Shown: one piece after another, positions 61,058-64,000 of the stretch | Layout of the letters: each line of letters opens with the position of its first letter | How positions within the stretch are numbered: the stretch's first letter is position 1 | Notes under the pieces: model-generated | Told to the model about the DNA's origin: nothing | Seen by the model: the letters and a program-made list of their open reading frames with translations, nothing else | The model's database searches: none | Made by a program: the position numbers and the translations under genes | Source: Candidatus Eiseniibacteriota bacterium | Lineage (GTDB): Bacteria; Orphanbacterota; Orphanbacteria; Orphanbacterales; Orphanbacteraceae | NCBI GenBank assembly: GCA_024276995.1 | Contig: JAJRWB010000050.1 | Location: 1-64,000, forward strand | Length of the DNA stretch: 64,000 nt | Direction: 5' to 3'

Positions 61058-61399
61058 TCAGAAGATCTCTTTTCCTTTCTCCCCGGTGCTGATCCGCACG
61101 GCGTCCTCGACGGAAAGCACGATGATCAATCCGTCTCCGCGAAGGCCGGTATGGGCCGTATCCCGGATTGTCGTGACGATTCCGGGCGCAAGGTCCGCCT
61201 TGCAGACGATCTCCACCTTGCAGTGCTTCTCGAAATCACCGACGAATTTGTCCGGGTGGTCCTTGAGATCCCGGTGCCTCCCTCTTCCCCAGCCTCTCAC
61301 GTCGGAAACGGTCATTCCCGTGATACCCGACACGCCGTGCAGCGCGAGAGTCACATCGGTCAGCTTGTGCGGTTGAATGAATGCCTTGATCAGTTTCAT
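61058..61399 (-). CDS. Degenerate P-II-family protein linked to RND efflux
   Basis: 113 residues from the ATG at 61399. It has the P-II fold: MKLIKAFIQPHKLTDVTLAL, VSDVRGWGRGRHRDL, CKVEIVCKADLAPGIVTTI and the nucleotide loop HTGLRGDGLIIVLSVEDAVRI. The T-loop lacks the uridylylated Tyr of GlnB and has a charged, shortened loop. It starts ten bases after the stop of a CzcA-type RND pump gene. Such P-II relatives next to metal RND pumps are known in many genomes; they may sense nucleotides or metals. It is not a classical nitrogen regulator. Confidence 0.85.
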   Translation of the reverse strand: MKLIKAFIQPHKLTDVTLALHGVSGITGMTVSDVRGWGRGRHRDLKDHPDKFVGDFEKHCKVEIVCKADLAPGIVTTIRDTAHTGLRGDGLIIVLSVEDAVRISTGEKGKEIF

Positions 61400-61409
61400 T
61401 GTTTTCCTC

Positions 61410-64000
61410 TCACGCGGTTCGAGTTGACTTTTCCTGCGCAGGCGCATGGGCGAACCACTTGTAGACGGCGGGGATTACGAGAAGTGTGAGCAGTGTGGAC
61501 GTGAAAAGTCCCCCGACGACGACCGTCGCCAATGGACGCTGCACCTCACTCCCCGTTCCCTGCGCCACGAGCAGCGGAATCAGCCCCAGCGCCGTGGTCG
61601 TGGCGGTCATGAGCACCGGCCGCATTCGGAGCAAGGCACCCCGCACGGATGCCTCGTCCACCGGCACACCTTCACGCAAGAGCTGATTGAGATACATGAC
61701 CAGAACCATGCCGTTCTCGAGGGCGATGCCGAAGAGGGCGATGAAACCGACCGATGCGGGAACAGAGAGATTCTGCCCCGTTATCCATAGCGCGGCGATA
61801 CCTCCCACCAGAGCAAGCGGAATATTGAGGAGAATGAGCAGTGAATTCTGGAGCGACTGAAAACTGCTGAAGAGAAGAAGGAAGATCACAAGCAGTGTGG
61901 CCGGCACCACCACGGTGAGCCGTTTGTTCGCCTCCTGTTGAAGCCTGAACTGCCCACCCCACTTTACGAGATAGCCCGGCGGGAGCGCGGCCTCCTCGCC
62001 GATCGCCGCCTGGGCTTCCTCGACGAACGAGCCGATATCCCGGTCCACCACGTTGCACTGGATCGTGATGAAACGCTGGTTGTCTTCCCGGGTGATTTGG
62101 CGGGGACCGATGATTTCCTCCACCGAGGCGAGTTCGTCAAGAGGCACTTTCACATGGCCGGGCGCGTTGATCAGAACATGACGGATCGCATCGGCCGTGT
62201 TCCGCGCCTCCGGTTCGTACCGGACCAGGATATCGAAGCGCCGGATCCCCTCGAAGATCTCCCCCGCCACCACTCCACCGACTGCGGCGCGAACCACTTC
62301 CTGAACATCCGATACGTTGATCCCGTACCGGGCGATCGCCCCCCGATCGATACGAACGAGAAGCTGCGGCGCCCCGCTCACCTGGTCCACCTGCACGTCG
62401 GCCGCGCCTCGGATCCGGCGGATCACGGAAGCCACATTGTCGGCTTCCCGCCGAAGCACGTCGAGATCGTCGCCGAAAAGCTTGATGGCCAGTTCTGCGC
62501 GCACTCCTTCAAGAAGTTCGTCCACCGTCATCTCGATCGGCTGTGTCAGGTTGACGAGCACACCGGGAACATTGCCGAGTTCTTCCCGGATTACATCCTC
62601 GATCTCCTCCTGGCTCCCCGCTTCCCGCCATTCCTCCTTCGGCTTGAGAAGCACATAGATCTCGGCGCTGTTGATCGGATCGGAGTGGGCGCCCACTTCC
62701 CCCCGGCCGATCCGGGTGACCACCTCGCGAACTTCAGATATGCGGCGAAGTCTGCGCTCCACAATCAACGTTGTCCTCTTGCTCTCTTCGAGAGAGATGG
62801 AAGGCGCCATGGTGAGACGCACCACAATGGTACCCTCTCTGAGCTTCGGCGTGAATTCCGAACCGAGACGGGGAAAAACGAGGGCCCCCGCCAGAAGAAG
62901 AACCGCGGCGAGGCCGACGGCGACCCACCGGTGATGCACGAAGAATGTGACCACCGGCCGATACGGCTTCAGCAAAGCCCTCACGATCCACGCTTCCTTA
63001 CCCCCCGTCTTGGGGGGACGCATCACCATATGACCCAGCATGGGGGCGAGCATGAGAGCGAAAATCAAAGAACCGAACATGGCGAAGGCGACCGTGTAGG
63101 CGAGAGGGCGGAATGTCTTCCCCTCCACGCCCTGAAGCGTGAAGAGAGGGAGAAACACGATAATGATGATCGAAATGGCGAAGAGGATCGGACGGCCCAC
63201 TTCATGGCATGCCCGTGTGACCACGACAAGGCGGGATTCCCGGGGGCCCGCCTCCCTGAGCATGCGATCGATATTCTCTACAATGACAATTGTACCATCC
63301 ACCATCATCCCGATGGCGATGGCGAGTCCGCCCAGGGACATGAGGTTCGCCGATATACGAAAATACCCCATCAAGAGAAACGCGAACAGGACGGAGAATG
63401 GGATTGCCACGGCCACCACGAGGCTGGGCCGGAATCCCCCCATGAAGACGAGCAGCACGAGGGTGACCAGCACGATTCCCTGCACGAGGGCGCTCGTGAC
63501 CGTGCGGACCGCCGCTTCGACGAGACTCTTCTGCTCGTAGTACGGCACAACGCGGACCCCCGGCGGCAGAATCCGGTTGATCTCCTCGAGGCGCGCCTCC
63601 ACGCCGGCGATCACCGTGGAGGAGTTGGTACCGAAGAGCTTGATCACCATTCCGGAAACGACCTCGCCCACGCCGTTTCGCGTCTGGATGCCGCGACGAA
63701 CCGCGCCGCCCAACTGAATGTCGGCCACGTCGTTCAAGAAGAGCGGCCGGCCGTCATCGGTCTTGATGACGATCGAACGGAGGTCGTCCATGGAAGTCGC
63801 CAATCCGACGGAACGGACCACGAACTCCTCCGAGTTCTTCTCGATGAACTGCGCGCCCACGCTCAGGTTGTTGTCGCGAATCCGGTCGACCACTTCGCTG
63901 AGGGTCACGCCGAAGCGGATCAGTTCCTCGGGATGAATGACAACCTGGAACTGTTTCTCAAAGCCTCCGATGCCGAGAACTTCCGTAACGCCGGGCACCG
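61410..64000 (-). CDS. CusA/CzcA-type heavy-metal RND pump (N-terminus outside window)
   Basis: The frame is open to the right edge; 863 residues are present and about 170 are missing. Porter and membrane domains fit HME-RND: SLGGLAIAIGMMVDGTIVIVEN (TM4 with the proton-relay Asp and Glu), FRPLAYTVAFAMFGS, GSEFTPKLREGTIVVRL. The porter stretch QPIEMTVDELLEGVRAELAI resembles CzcA (FNELISGVRS) rather than the Met-containing CusA, which points to a divalent metal such as Zn, Co, Ni or Cd. The adaptor and outer-membrane channel genes are probably beyond the edge. Confidence 0.92.
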   Translation of the reverse strand, partial: VPGVTEVLGIGGFEKQFQVVIHPEELIRFGVTLSEVVDRIRDNNLSVGAQFIEKNSEEFVVRSVGLATSMDDLRSIVIKTDDGRPLFLNDVADIQLGGAVRRGIQTRNGVGEVVSGMVIKLFGTNSSTVIAGVEARLEEINRILPPGVRVVPYYEQKSLVEAAVRTVTSALVQGIVLVTLVLLVFMGGFRPSLVVAVAIPFSVLFAFLLMGYFRISANLMSLGGLAIAIGMMVDGTIVIVENIDRMLREAGPRESRLVVVTRACHEVGRPILFAISIIIIVFLPLFTLQGVEGKTFRPLAYTVAFAMFGSLIFALMLAPMLGHMVMRPPKTGGKEAWIVRALLKPYRPVVTFFVHHRWVAVGLAAVLLLAGALVFPRLGSEFTPKLREGTIVVRLTMAPSISLEESKRTTLIVERRLRRISEVREVVTRIGRGEVGAHSDPINSAEIYVLLKPKEEWREAGSQEEIEDVIREELGNVPGVLVNLTQPIEMTVDELLEGVRAELAIKLFGDDLDVLRREADNVASVIRRIRGAADVQVDQVSGAPQLLVRIDRGAIARYGINVSDVQEVVRAAVGGVVAGEIFEGIRRFDILVRYEPEARNTADAIRHVLINAPGHVKVPLDELASVEEIIGPRQITREDNQRFITIQCNVVDRDIGSFVEEAQAAIGEEAALPPGYLVKWGGQFRLQQEANKRLTVVVPATLLVIFLLLFSSFQSLQNSLLILLNIPLALVGGIAALWITGQNLSVPASVGFIALFGIALENGMVLVMYLNQLLREGVPVDEASVRGALLRMRPVLMTATTTALGLIPLLVAQGTGSEVQRPLATVVVGGLFTSTLLTLLVIPAVYKWFAHAPAQEKSTRTA

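Overview
The window comes from a GC-rich bacterial chromosome. Five loci end in the same kind of C-terminal sorting tail: an FNPFNP/PNPS-type motif, then a FlgD-like Ig fold, then a last line such as RLTLLR or KIVLLR. Two more proteins are predicted outer-membrane beta-barrels, and PEGA and Omp28-type lipoproteins are present. Together with a fused ccoNO, a B12-dependent ribonucleotide reductase and a NodU-type carbamoyltransferase, this points to a Gram-negative, aerobic or microaerobic member of the FCB superphylum. Ca. Eisenbacteria or Krumholzibacteriota-like lineages fit best. That placement is inferred from gene content only.

Layout. 1-300: tail of a sorted secreted protein. 400-6636 (minus): an envelope operon with two thiol-redox proteins, a sorted exoprotein and a beta-barrel, behind a clear sigma-70 promoter. 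6719-9642 (minus): glycosyltransferase plus NodU carbamoyltransferase. 9942-10836 (plus): an XRE regulator with three small membrane proteins behind a promoter flanked by two palindromic operators. 10898-17770 (minus): CopA, an Lrp regulator, an SDR, an aminotransferase and a COG3044 ATPase. 17879-18589 (plus): an HTH-PAS protein. 18507-23259 (minus): a lipoate operon (E3, a lipoyl domain and E2 separated by one in-frame TAA, lipB, lipA). 23571-24725 (plus): acyl-CoA dehydrogenase. 24897-28242 (minus): NrdJ and its cobalamin adenosyltransferase, behind a long structured leader with an intrinsic terminator. 28647-30422 (minus): a TlpA-like protein.

30586-53429 (plus): SppA, a COG2836 protein, a sorted exoprotein, the cbb3 oxidase set (ccoI-S-NO-Q-P-G), feoAB with a polyferredoxin, a membrane phosphodiesterase, a TrkH/TrkA potassium system, another sorted exoprotein and a BtpA-PfkB pair. 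53509-57005 (minus): a DUF4382-like lipoprotein with a repeated Asp/His/Met tail and a broken sorted metalloprotease gene. 57404-60994 (plus): an ECF sigma operon in which both the putative anti-sigma factor and a beta-barrel carry CBM48/AMPK-like glycogen-binding domains. 61058-64000 (minus): a degenerate P-II protein and a CzcA-type RND pump that runs off the window.

Metabolic logic. NrdJ needs adenosylcobalamin and its co-oriented neighbour makes it. LipB and LipA modify the lipoyl domains encoded just upstream, and E3 re-oxidises them. The cbb3 oxidase is co-localised with its copper pump, assembly factors and ferrous iron uptake. The least explained units are the sigma/CBM48 operon, the nrdJ leader, the TAA-split E2 and the XRE/small membrane protein operon.
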